Shown here: positions 48,239 through 56,342 of the stretch, piece after piece
How the letters are laid out: each line of letters starts with the position of its first letter
Numbering within the stretch: the stretch's first letter is position 1
Assembly (NCBI GenBank): GCA_963665455.1
Contig: OY762279.1
Span: 3,162,001 to 3,226,000 of the forward strand
DNA from: VXNE01 sp963665455
GTDB lineage: Bacteria; Pseudomonadota; Gammaproteobacteria; Pseudomonadales; Azotimanducaceae
Direction of reading: 5' to 3'
DNA: 64,000 bases
Made by a program: the position numbers and the translations under genes
The notes under the pieces: model-generated
What the model was told of the DNA's origin: nothing
What the model saw: only the letters and a program-made list of their open reading frames with translations
Database searches by the model: none

Positions 48239-49006
48239 GTGTGCGAGTCCGACCACCCCGTGAGCGTGCGCCATGTGTTCTACCGCCTGACCGACCCGCA
48301 CCTTGCGGAACCCGTGGACAAGACCGAACACGGGTACAAGCAGGTCCAGCATCGCATCGCGGAAATGCGCGAGGGCGGACGGCTGCCGTACTCGTGGATC
48401 GCCGACGCGTCACGCATGGGCTGGCACGTCGCCACCTACGACGGTCCCGAGTCCTTCATCCGGCAGACCGCCCGCTCCTACCGCTTCGATCTTTGGGGAG
48501 ACGCGGATGCGGAGGTCGAGGTGTGGGTGGAGTCCCGCAGCATCGCGGGGACGCTGCGGGACGAATGCGAACGCCTGGCCGTGTCCCTCTACCCGTGCGC
48601 GGGCTTCGCCAGCAAGACCTTTGCATGGGAGGCGGCGCAGTACTACTCCGGTCCCGTCGCCATCGTCTACGTGGGCGACTACGACCCGGCCGGCCTGCTC
48701 ATCGACGTCGCGCTCGAGCGGGAGCTCCGCAAGCACACCGAGGTCGACATCGACTTCCGGCGAGTGGCGATCAATGAGGGGCAGATCGCCGAGTACGGGT
48801 TGCCGACCAAGCCGCGCAAGGTCCGTGAGAAGCGGCGGCCGGAAATCGCGGAGACCGTCGAGGCCGAGGCGATGCCCGCCCCGATCCTGCGCTCGCTGGT
48901 GCGCGAAGCGATCGAGGAACACCTACCCGAGGGAGCGCTGAAATACGCGGCCCTCATGGACGCGGAGGGGCAGCACTTCCTCCGCACGTTCGGTTTATCG
49001 ACCTAG
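48239..49006 (+). CDS. Spo11/topoisomerase VI subunit A-like protein (possible Mini-A)
   Basis: A protein of at least 255 residues that I read as a stand-alone relative of topoisomerase VI-A/Spo11. A candidate active-site Tyr15 lies in SVRHVFYRLTDP (compare the R-x-x-Y-Y motif of the 5Y-CAP domain). A Toprim-like domain follows, with Glu98 in EVEVWVESRSIAG and the D-x-D pair Asp147/Asp149 in IVYVGDYDPAGLLID. The GTG at 48239 is the first conventional start, but open, plausible coding sequence (RREQIATLERQIRD-like) continues upstream to an ATT at 48170 that follows AGGAGAG, so the real N-terminus may be 23 residues longer. Possible role: replication, excision or strand cutting for the element. 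The family assignment rests on motifs only. Confidence 0.6.
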   Translation: MCESDHPVSVRHVFYRLTDPHLAEPVDKTEHGYKQVQHRIAEMREGGRLPYSWIADASRMGWHVATYDGPESFIRQTARSYRFDLWGDADAEVEVWVESRSIAGTLRDECERLAVSLYPCAGFASKTFAWEAAQYYSGPVAIVYVGDYDPAGLLIDVALERELRKHTEVDIDFRRVAINEGQIAEYGLPTKPRKVREKRRPEIAETVEAEAMPAPILRSLVREAIEEHLPEGALKYAALMDAEGQHFLRTFGLST

Positions 49007-49016
49007 GTTGATAAGG

Positions 49017-49403
49017 ATGAATTCGAGCGATCCCCCCTCGTTGCGCCACCGCTACGAAGCCGCGCGCCCGCTGGAATTGCCGGGACGCGACAAGGCCGTG
49101 TTGCGATCCCTCATGTACTTCGCCTTCAAGTCGTGGCCCCAGTGCTGGCCCTCCGTCGCCACCCTGGCGGAGGACACCGGATTCTCCGAGCGTGCGGTGA
49201 AGCAGGCGACACGCGCCCTCGCGGCAGGTGGCCAGATCGCCAAGACGAGGCGGCGGGACGCGTCGAGCCTCTACACGATCCTGGTACCCGTAGGGGCGAA
49301 ATGTGCCCTTACGGAGGGGCAGAATGCGCCCCTAGAACCTAGAAGAGTGAACAGAGTTGTATACGAGGGGGACGTGTGGGATCCGGAACCTATCGAGATC
49401 TAG
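49017..49403 (+). CDS. helix-turn-helix domain protein (replication or regulatory)
   Basis: A 128-residue protein with a winged-helix/HTH_36-type domain: RDKAVLRSLMYFAFKSW, then CWPSVATLAEDTGFSERAVK and ATRALAAGGQIAKTRR. Such domains occur at the N-terminus of phage replication (O-like) proteins and in small regulators; here there is no second domain, so it may be a short replication initiator or a repressor. The ATG at 49017 is used because AAGG lies close upstream; a TTG at 49008 is in frame. It follows the Spo11-like gene by 10 nt. Confidence 0.7.
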   Translation: MNSSDPPSLRHRYEAARPLELPGRDKAVLRSLMYFAFKSWPQCWPSVATLAEDTGFSERAVKQATRALAAGGQIAKTRRRDASSLYTILVPVGAKCALTEGQNAPLEPRRVNRVVYEGDVWDPEPIEI

Positions 49404-49418
49404 AGAGAGGAGAGAACC

Positions 49419-49640
49419 ATGAGTGAGAAAGACACCGTCGTCTTGTTCGACGCCCTGAAGCAAGAGCTTGTCCGTGTACCCGTTGACGCCATCGAGAAGG
49501 CCGACTGGGCCGGGAAGGATTGGCGCGAGGGCGCGGCGTACGTGGTGGGGCGGAGCGAGGAGCAGGCGGAGCAGTACATCCGTGACATGCCGGGCATGGT
49601 GCGACGCATCCTCCAGGCCGCCGTGAACGAAACCCTTTGA
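49419..49640 (+). CDS. small hypothetical protein of the satellite
   Basis: A 73-residue acidic protein (MSEKDTVVLFDALKQELVRV ... RSEEQAEQYIRDMPGMVRRIL) with no recognised domain. The ATG follows a strong AGAGAGGAGAG site, so it is likely expressed. Position directly before the large terminase would suit a small terminase or a packaging helper, but no HTH is visible. Confidence 0.65.
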   Translation: MSEKDTVVLFDALKQELVRVPVDAIEKADWAGKDWREGAAYVVGRSEEQAEQYIRDMPGMVRRILQAAVNETL

Positions 49641-49701
49641 TGGCACCGGCGGCTCCCCTTCGGAGGGGCCGCTTCGCGGGTGGAGTGCCGATTGTTGACA
49701 C

Positions 49702-51225
49702 ATGCCGATGGCGCTAGCGGACCGGATCATCGCCTTCATGTCGGACCTGATGCTGTCCGGCGGGGACTGCGACGGCAAGCGCTTCGAGGTCCTGCGATGG
49801 GAGCGGCGCTTCGTCCGGGGCGCGTTCTCCGTCGCCGGCGACGCGGCGCTCAGCGTGGCGCGGGGCAACGGCAAAAGCTGCCTGGTCGCCGGCCTGGCGT
49901 GCGCCGTGGTCGATCCCGAGGGGCCTTTGCATGGCCGACGTAGGGAAGTGGTCGCGTGCGCGTCCTCGTTCCAACAGGGCCGCGTGATCTTCGAGGACTG
50001 CCGCGAATTCCTGCGGGAGAGGCACGGTCGCGACCTGGACAAGCGGGCGCTCTGGCGGATGCGCGACTCGACGAACGAGGCGACCCTGGAGCATCGCGGG
50101 TCCGGGGCGCGGGTGCGGTGCATCGGCTCCGACCCGGCGCGTGCGCACGGCCTGCGTCCCATGCTCGCCCTCTGCGATGAGCCTCCCCAGTGGCCGCGCG
50201 GACAGCGCGACAAGATGCTCGCGGCGCTCAGGACCGGCTTGGGGAAGGTACCGGGATCGCGCCTGATCGCGCTCGGCACGCGCCCGGCCGACGCCATGCA
50301 CTGGTTTTCCGTGATGCTGGCGGGCGGCGCCGACTACGCGCAGGTACACGCGGCGCGAGAGGGAGATCCAGAGTTCCAGGTGCGGACGTGGCGGCGTGCG
50401 AATCCATCCTGGGACAAGCTGCCGTCGCTGCGGGCGCGCATCCGGAAGGAAGCGGAGGAGGCGAGGGCGGATCCGTCGCTGCTGCCGTCCTTCCGGGCGC
50501 TCAGGCTCAACATGGGGACTGCGGACCACGAAACGAACATGCTGATGTCCTCCGAAACCTGGCGGCGCGTCGAGGCCGACGTGCAGCCCGCGCCCCTGGG
50601 GCCGATGGTGTTGGGCGTGGACGCGGGCGGGTCCGCCGCCATGAGCGCGGCGTGCGGGTACTGGCCGGAGACGGGGCGCCTCGAGGCGCTGGCGATGTTC
50701 GCGGCGATCCCGGACCTATCCGAGCGCGGCAAGCGCGACGGCGTGGGCGGCCTGTATCACCGTCTGGAGGGACGCGGGGAGCTGGTGGTCGTGCCTGGGC
50801 GCGTGGTGCCGTTGTCCGCGTTGTTGACGGAGGCGCGGGAGCGTTGGGGAACGCCGGCCGCGGTCGTGGCGGACCGCTTCCGCGAGGCCGAGCTGCGGCA
50901 GGGGTTGGACGACTGCCGCTTCCCGCCCGCCGACCTGGTGTTGCGCGGGCAAGGCTATCGGGACGGCGGGCAGGACGTGAGGGCCTTCCGCAAGGCCGTG
51001 CTGGCGGGCAACGTGACGCCGGGGCGCTCCCTGCTGCTGCGCGCGGCGATGGCCGAGGCCGTGACGACGGCGGACACGAGCGCGAACGAGAAACTGGCGA
51101 AGGGGAGCGAGGGCGGAAGGCGTGCGCGTGCGCGTGACGACACGGCCGCGGCCGCGATCCTCGCGGTTGCCGAGGGATCAAGGCGGCCGAGGTCGCGCCG
51201 CTGGCGGTACCGGGGCGCGGCGTGA
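49702..51225 (+). CDS. terL: phage terminase large subunit
   Basis: A 507-residue packaging motor. The N-terminal ATPase domain has Walker A SVARGNGKSCL (about residues 51-61) and Walker B MLALCDEPPQW (about 153-163), and IALGTRPAD serves as the coupling motif. The C-terminal nuclease domain begins with VLGVDAGGSAAM and continues to a later acidic site near VVADRFREAEL. This is the Terminase_1-like type that goes with HK97 capsids. Its stop overlaps the start of the HNH gene (GTGA). The first capsid-module gene of the element; no small terminase was recognised. Confidence 0.92.
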   Translation: MPMALADRIIAFMSDLMLSGGDCDGKRFEVLRWERRFVRGAFSVAGDAALSVARGNGKSCLVAGLACAVVDPEGPLHGRRREVVACASSFQQGRVIFEDCREFLRERHGRDLDKRALWRMRDSTNEATLEHRGSGARVRCIGSDPARAHGLRPMLALCDEPPQWPRGQRDKMLAALRTGLGKVPGSRLIALGTRPADAMHWFSVMLAGGADYAQVHAAREGDPEFQVRTWRRANPSWDKLPSLRARIRKEAEEARADPSLLPSFRALRLNMGTADHETNMLMSSETWRRVEADVQPAPLGPMVLGVDAGGSAAMSAACGYWPETGRLEALAMFAAIPDLSERGKRDGVGGLYHRLEGRGELVVVPGRVVPLSALLTEARERWGTPAAVVADRFREAELRQGLDDCRFPPADLVLRGQGYRDGGQDVRAFRKAVLAGNVTPGRSLLLRAAMAEAVTTADTSANEKLAKGSEGGRRARARDDTAAAAILAVAEGSRRPRSRRWRYRGAA

Positions 51226-51488
51226 GCCGGCGCCACGCCGCGCTGCGCCGGCGGGACTGGCAGCTTGCCCGCTTGCGTGCGTTCGAGCGCGACGGCTGGA
51301 GGTGTCGTCGATGCGGACGGGCGGGACGCCTCGAGGCGCATCATCTCGTGGCCCTGGAGGACGGGGGCGACCCCTACGACGTCGACAACGTCGAAACGCG
51401 GTGTCGGGAGTGCCACGTCGCGGAACATCGACGTCCGGAGTCCGCGGCGCAATGTGCATGGCGGGAGTTCGTCGGCGAGTTGCGGTAG
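51222..51488 (+). CDS. phage HNH endonuclease
   Basis: An 88-residue HNH nuclease: RRCGRAGRLEAHHLVALEDGG with the HH pair, NVETRCREC with the Asn, and HVAEHR closing the metal site; two Cys pairs bind zinc. Small HNH proteins encoded next to terL assist the terminase in DNA cleavage at packaging sites in HK97-like phages and in cf-PICIs. It starts with a GTG overlapping the terL stop. Confidence 0.9.
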   Translation: MSRRHAALRRRDWQLARLRAFERDGWRCRRCGRAGRLEAHHLVALEDGGDPYDVDNVETRCRECHVAEHRRPESAAQCAWREFVGELR

Positions 51489-51563
51489 AGTGTGGGGGCA
51501 CGACGGTTTTCCCTGGCACCGTGCGAGATGCACCCACTCTCATCATGCCCGGGGGAACCGACC

Positions 51564-52856
51564 ATGACCGAAGCCCAAAAGCGGCTACGCGAACTCACCG
51601 ACCGCCAATCGAAGGACCGTCAACGCGCCATCGAATTGTCGAAGGCCGAGGAACTGACGGAGGAGACCCGCGCCGAACTCGACGCCATCGAGACCCGCGC
51701 CGCCGACACCGAGCGGCAGTTGCGGGCCGCGCGTCTGGCCGTGGACGCGGACGAACAAGCCGAGGCGCGCGAGGCGGAGGCGTCCCCGGAGGCGGATCCG
51801 GAAACGCGCGAGCGGCTGGAGCTGCGCGGCAAGGCGAGCCTGGGCAACTACCTGGTGGCCGCGTTGCGCGGGCGGGCGCCGATCGGGGCCGAGGCCGAGC
51901 TCCAGCAGGCGGCCGGCGTGGACGGCATCCCGCTGGAACTGTGGGACGTGCCGGAGACCCGCGCCGTCGAGGGCACGGAGGACCGCGTGACGCCGGCGCC
52001 GTCCACGGTGGGCGTGAATCTCGATCCGCTGCGCCCGATGGTGTTCGCGCCGTCCGTGGTGGACAAGCTCCAGGTGGACATGCCGATGGTGTCCTCCGGC
52101 ACCTACGCCACGGGCACGCTCACGACGGCCGCGGAGGCCGACGCGGTGGCGAAGGAGGCGAACGTGCCGGAGCGCGACGGCGCGTTCACGGTGCAGACGA
52201 CCACCCCGCACCGGGTGGGCGGGAGCCTCAACCTGGCGGTGGAGGACATCGCCGCGGTCGGACAGGCGAACTTCGAGGGCCTGCTGCGGCAGCACGTCTC
52301 CCTCGTGCTGAGCGACGAGCTCGACGACCAGATGCTCAACGGGGCCGGCACCAACGACGACCTGTTGGGGTTCTTCAACCGGCTGAACGATCCGAGCGCG
52401 CCGACCGCCGTGGCGACCTTCGACCTGTTCCTGAAGGAGTTCGCGGACGGCGTCGACGGGCTGTGGGCGTCGACCGTCTCCGAGGTCGCCATCGTCGCCG
52501 GCGTGGACACCTACCGGCTGAGCGCGCGCACGTTCCGCGACGCGAGCGGGCAGGACCTGGGCGACATCTCGTTCGCCGACTACGCGGCATCGAAGACGGC
52601 GGGATGGTGGACGAACAGTCGGATGCCGGCCAAGGCGTCCGAAGTCCAGCAGGCGATCCTCTGCCGCAAGGGGCGCACCATGATGCCGTCGCCGGTGCGG
52701 CTGGCGGTGTGCCCGCACTGGGGCTACCTGAGCGTGGACGACATCTACACCGGGGCCCGGGCGGGCACGCGGCGCTTCGTGCTGAGCGTGCTGGTGGGCG
52801 ACGTGATTCTCGTGCAGCCGGACGCCTTTCAGCAGGTGGCGTTCAAGGTCGCCTGA
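51564..52856 (+). CDS. HK97-family phage major capsid protein
   Basis: A 430-residue capsid protein with the HK97 layout: an N-terminal charged coiled-coil delta domain (TEAQKRLRELTDRQSKDRQR onward, about 1-95) that should be removed by the protease, then the shell domain with NLAVEDIAAV, DELDDQMLNGAGTNDDLLGF and a C-terminal VLVGDVILVQPDAFQQVAFKVA. The ATG at 51564 with GGGGGAA upstream is used instead of the in-frame start at 51492. Its stop overlaps the protease start by 1 nt. Confidence 0.92.
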   Translation: MTEAQKRLRELTDRQSKDRQRAIELSKAEELTEETRAELDAIETRAADTERQLRAARLAVDADEQAEAREAEASPEADPETRERLELRGKASLGNYLVAALRGRAPIGAEAELQQAAGVDGIPLELWDVPETRAVEGTEDRVTPAPSTVGVNLDPLRPMVFAPSVVDKLQVDMPMVSSGTYATGTLTTAAEADAVAKEANVPERDGAFTVQTTTPHRVGGSLNLAVEDIAAVGQANFEGLLRQHVSLVLSDELDDQMLNGAGTNDDLLGFFNRLNDPSAPTAVATFDLFLKEFADGVDGLWASTVSEVAIVAGVDTYRLSARTFRDASGQDLGDISFADYAASKTAGWWTNSRMPAKASEVQQAILCRKGRTMMPSPVRLAVCPHWGYLSVDDIYTGARAGTRRFVLSVLVGDVILVQPDAFQQVAFKVA

Positions 52857-53797
52857 TGGAACGGCGGGCGGGTCCGCCGGAACTGCGTTCGGAGGGCCGC
52901 GTGCTCGTGGGGCCGGCGATGCGCTACGGCGACGTGTCCCCATCGCACCGGGAGCGCTTCGAGCCCGGTGCATTCGCGCTCGACTCCCGCACCCGGTGGC
53001 TGGACGTGCGGCACGACCGCGAGCGCGTGATCGCGTGGACCGGGGCCGGATTGGTCCTCGAGGATCGGGCGGACGCGCTCATGGTGCGGGCGGAGCTGCC
53101 GGCGATCCCGGCGGCCGACAAGGCGCTCGCCGACGTGGCGCTCGGGCGGCTGAACGGCTTTTCGGTGGAGTTCAACGCGCTGTCGGAGCGGCGCGAGGGC
53201 GGCTTGCGGGTGATCGAGCGGGCGGACCTGGCCGGCGTGGGACTCGTGGGCGCACCGTCCTACCAACAATCCACGGTCGAAATCCGGGCGCGGTCCGGGC
53301 GCACGTTCCGCGCGGGCATCCCGAGCAACCGCAATCTGGCGTGCCGCTGCAGCGGGGCGGGCTGCCGGTGGGCGAGGTTCACGGAGGACGCGCTACGGGC
53401 GATGTGGCGCGAGACGTGGGAGGAGTTCGAGCGCGAGGCCGTGGCCGCGTTCGGCAGCTTCGACGCGCCCCTGGCGTCCGTCTCGTCGCGCACGCTGCGG
53501 GGCCGGATGCGCGGGGCCGATCTCGAGGTGGAGATCGACATACCCGAGGGCGCGGCGGGGGCCGCAACCCTGGCGGCGCAGGACGCGGCCGGCGTGATCG
53601 TGCGCCCCTACATCGACGCCGAGGGCGCCGAGTCCACGCTGGTGGGCGACGTGCGCGAGTACACCCGCGCGCCGGTGCGCGGCTTCCTGGTGAGCGCGAC
53701 GGACCAGCGCGACGGCTGGCCGGCGGTGGAGGTGATCCCGACTCCCGACCTGCAACGCGCCGCCCGACCGCGCCGGCGGCGCACGACGCTATGGTGA
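52856..53797 (+). CDS. HK97 family prohead protease with C-terminal extension
   Basis: A 313-residue protein. The first 150 or so residues are a U35/S78-type prohead protease: SPSHRERFEPGAFA, His53 in DVRHDRERVIA, Ser103 in LNGFSVEFNAL and the closing DLAGVGLVGAPSYQQSTVEIR. The remaining half has a Cys-rich turn (CRCSGAGCRW) and a beta-rich part with VREYTRAPVRGFLVSATD whose role I do not recognise. The protease matures the capsid by cutting the delta domain. In most HK97-type modules the protease precedes the capsid gene; here it follows it. The start overlaps the capsid stop (TGATG). Confidence 0.87.
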   Translation: MERRAGPPELRSEGRVLVGPAMRYGDVSPSHRERFEPGAFALDSRTRWLDVRHDRERVIAWTGAGLVLEDRADALMVRAELPAIPAADKALADVALGRLNGFSVEFNALSERREGGLRVIERADLAGVGLVGAPSYQQSTVEIRARSGRTFRAGIPSNRNLACRCSGAGCRWARFTEDALRAMWRETWEEFEREAVAAFGSFDAPLASVSSRTLRGRMRGADLEVEIDIPEGAAGAATLAAQDAAGVIVRPYIDAEGAESTLVGDVREYTRAPVRGFLVSATDQRDGWPAVEVIPTPDLQRAARPRRRRTTLW

Positions 53798-53804
53798 GAT
53801 CCGA

Positions 53805-54101
53805 ATGAACCGAGCACACGTTGACCTAACCCCGTCGCCGGTGGCCATCGGAGTCGGACTGCGCGCCGGCCGCTACGTCGCGCAGGTGCGTCGGGACGGC
53901 GATCCGGGGACCGTCCTCTACGCCAGCGCGTCGGAGGCGCCCGCCGACCTGGAGGACTGGTATTCGGCGGGGCCGGGGGAGTTCTTCGCGTTCTCCGTCT
54001 CCGCGGCCTGCCCGACCTGGGCGCGAACCGCCGACGAGCACACACTCTCCGGCGCCAAGGCGGCGCACTCGTCGCTCGCCATCGCGGACGTGCTGCCGTG
54101 A
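53805..54101 (+). CDS. hypothetical protein of the head module
   Basis: A 98-residue protein (VAIGVGLRAGRYVAQVRRDG ... DLEDWYSAGPGEFFAFSV) with no clear motif. Tight spacing (7 nt after the protease, 4-nt overlap with the connector gene) puts it in the head operon. It could be a decoration or head-tail joining protein. Confidence 0.7.
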   Translation: MNRAHVDLTPSPVAIGVGLRAGRYVAQVRRDGDPGTVLYASASEAPADLEDWYSAGPGEFFAFSVSAACPTWARTADEHTLSGAKAAHSSLAIADVLP

Positions 54102-54616
54102 CCCGGCAGGCGCTGCCGCAGCCCTCGCCGCGAGGCGTCTCCTCCGGGGCGTCGACGGTCCCCGTGCTGTCCCCGGTGCCGACCACGCAGGAAGGGTTGG
54201 ACGCGGCACGCCGGTACCTCGCGGAGCGCGTCGGACTCGCCGGCCGCGGGTATCGCGACAACGCCGGCGTGTGGGTGCCCGCCACCTCGTGGGCGGACTG
54301 CGCCACGCCGGCGGACCTGGAGCGCGTGGACGGGCTGCTGCAGGTGGCCGCCGCGTTGATCGAGCAGTACGCGCCCGGTGCGCCGGCGGCCGTCAAGACG
54401 GAGGCGAGCGTGCGATTCTGCGGGTACCTGAACGAATCGCCGGGCTTCGGGGCCGTGCGGGCCACGGACGCGGCGCGGCAGCCGGGCACCGAGGGCGCTC
54501 CGGGCGGACGGGCGGGCACCGAGTACGTGGTGAACCACGGGGCCATGTTCCGGACTTGCGGCGCGATGGGACTGTTGACGCGCTGGAAGGTGCGGCGGGC
54601 CGGGGCGGTTGGCTGA
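54098..54616 (+). CDS. head-tail connector-like protein
   Basis: A 172-residue protein. The middle part (LERVDGLLQVAAALIEQYAP, then VKTEASVRFCGYLNESPGF) and the C-terminal GAMGLLTRWKVRRAG resemble gp6/gp15-type head-tail connectors. These form the ring below the portal to which a tail attaches, so the element seems to make heads ready for a helper's tail. GTG start overlapping the previous stop; the stop overlaps the portal start (TGATG). Confidence 0.65.
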   Translation: MTRQALPQPSPRGVSSGASTVPVLSPVPTTQEGLDAARRYLAERVGLAGRGYRDNAGVWVPATSWADCATPADLERVDGLLQVAAALIEQYAPGAPAAVKTEASVRFCGYLNESPGFGAVRATDAARQPGTEGAPGGRAGTEYVVNHGAMFRTCGAMGLLTRWKVRRAGAVG

Positions 54617-55695
54617 TGCGGTGGCCGTGGTCCAGGCCCGAGGCGCGGCAGTCCGGCGGCGGGTACACCGATGCCGTCGTCGCGGCCATCGAGGCGCAAG
54701 CGGCGGGCAAGGTCGCGGACGCATCCGCCACGGCCGCCGTGGAGGCCGCCGCGGGGGCGCTCTCGCGGGCTTTCGCGGGTTGCGAGGTCCAGGGGCCGGG
54801 TTGGGCGCGGGACGCCGTGGAACCGCCCTGGCTCGCTCAGGTGGGCCGTTCCCTGGTGCGCGAGGGCGCGAGCCTGTCGGTGGTGTCGATGGACGCGGGC
54901 GCGGACGTGGCGCTGATCCCGGCGGCATTCTGGAACTTCGAGGGCGGCGAGGGCGGCGAACGGGAATCGACCTGGCGGGCGCGGGTGACGACCCATGGGC
55001 CGTCGACGTCCCGGACGCGCCTCGTCCGCCGGGATCGCCTCGTCTTCGTCCGGTGGGGCACGTCTCCGGGCACGCGGCACCGGGGACAGGGGCCGACGTC
55101 CTGGGCGCACCTCACCGCCCGGCTGCAGGGCGAGATCGAGCGCTCCCTGGGGGACGAGAGCGGCGGGCCGCTGGCGCAGTTGCTCGCGGTACCGGCGGAC
55201 GGCGGGGACGACGGGGACGACGATCCGCTGAAGATGCTGAAGGCCGACATCGCGGCGGCGCGCGGCAAGGCGCTCTTCGTCGAGACGACTTCCGCCGGTT
55301 GGGGCGAGGGGCGCATGGCCGCGCCCGGCAACGGCAACCGGGATTGGGTGGCGTCCCGCCTGGGACCGCAACCCCCCGAGGCCACGGTGCGGCTCGGGGA
55401 CGCGGGCTTTGCCCGGATGCTCGCCGCGTGCGGATGCTCGCCGGCGTTGTTCGACGACAGCGACGGCACCGCGAAGCGCGAGGCGCTGCGCCAGTGGCAC
55501 ATGGGCACCGTCCGGCCGCTGGCGCGAATCCTCGAGCACGAGCTGCGGCGCCGGCTCGAGGTCGACGTCCGCCTCCGCTTCGACCCCTACCCCCTCGACG
55601 TGGCCGGACGGCTCGCCAGCTTCGCCAAGGCGGTGGCGGGCGGCCTGCCCATCGACAAGGCGCTCGAGGTGGCCGGACTGACGGAGGCCGGGTGA
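54616..55695 (+). CDS. phage portal protein
   Basis: A 359-residue portal-like protein of the HK97/SPP1 type, somewhat shorter than usual (about 400). Seen: an N-terminal segment with repeated Ala-rich helices, LVRRDRLVFVRWGTSPGTRH, the stem-type helix region with KALFVETTSAGWGEG, and a C-terminal CGCSPALFDDSDGTAKREALRQW typical of portal clip/crown regions (compare G-V-P-P-x-L-L-x-x-x-x-G). It forms the DNA entry ring. Here it lies at the far end of the module, not directly after terL. Confidence 0.8.
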   Translation: MRWPWSRPEARQSGGGYTDAVVAAIEAQAAGKVADASATAAVEAAAGALSRAFAGCEVQGPGWARDAVEPPWLAQVGRSLVREGASLSVVSMDAGADVALIPAAFWNFEGGEGGERESTWRARVTTHGPSTSRTRLVRRDRLVFVRWGTSPGTRHRGQGPTSWAHLTARLQGEIERSLGDESGGPLAQLLAVPADGGDDGDDDPLKMLKADIAAARGKALFVETTSAGWGEGRMAAPGNGNRDWVASRLGPQPPEATVRLGDAGFARMLAACGCSPALFDDSDGTAKREALRQWHMGTVRPLARILEHELRRRLEVDVRLRFDPYPLDVAGRLASFAKAVAGGLPIDKALEVAGLTEAG

Positions 55696-55850
55696 CGGAC
55701 CGGGAGCGCATCGAGGCGGACCTGGCCGACTACCGCCGTCGCGGCGGGCGCGTCACCGAGGTGCCGTTCGGAGTCTCGGGCCGCAAGCCGAGGCGTCCGG
55801 GACCGCAGCCCTTCAAGCTCCGGGGCACCCCTCCCTCCCAAAAGGACTAG
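55692..55850 (+). CDS. small basic hypothetical protein of the satellite
   Basis: A 52-residue basic protein starting with a GTG that overlaps the portal stop (GTGA): DRERIEADLADYRRRGGRVT then EVPFGVSGRKPRR. Such short Arg-rich proteins end many phage head operons; function unknown. Confidence 0.6.
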   Translation: MTDRERIEADLADYRRRGGRVTEVPFGVSGRKPRRPGPQPFKLRGTPPSQKD

Positions 55851-56342
55851 ACTTCGCTCTCGGGTTTCCGGGGAAGGCAATGGGGCATCCGAGCCTGCCA
55901 GCTTTGGATCGTCCTCTTCGGCGCGGAACTCCCTGAGGCGGGCCATACTGCTGCATAGCAACCGCGCCGCCGACCCCGGAACCCGACTCCACCCCGAGCA
56001 GGAACCCGTGCTGCTGCCACACCCCTGGGGGCCGTTTTCGGAGTACCAAGGTGGCGGGTGTCCCTAGCGCCCCGCAGAGAGCCTTACAGGGCGTCCTAGG
56101 CGCATTTCGGCAAAACCCGCTCTCCCTGAAAAACGGCACTAGTCCGCGCTTGCGGGCGTGATCGCCCCGTCATTCGCGATTGCCCTCCCCCCGACCGGGG
56201 GCGTTCGATTCTGGCGGGACTGGCGGATTCGTGCGCCAGACCGGCGCGGGGGCATCGGGCGCGGACCGTGGGAATTCATGTGGGAACGCCCGAGGGCGTG
56301 CTCGGGAAACCGAACTGGAATCATGGGCTTGGAACGAGGGCA
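55851..56342. other. 492-nt non-coding right end of the satellite
   Basis: No convincing gene lies on either strand between the last head gene and attR. The stretch has several GC-rich inverted repeats (for example CCCCCGACCGGGGG around 56192-56206) and may hold the packaging start site or the end of the element's transcript. Nothing more can be said by eye. Confidence 0.4.

Noticed and set aside
51492..51563. Longer N-terminus of the capsid protein
   Set aside because: The ATG at 51564 begins the coiled-coil delta domain and has a purine-rich site; the extension has no coding character.
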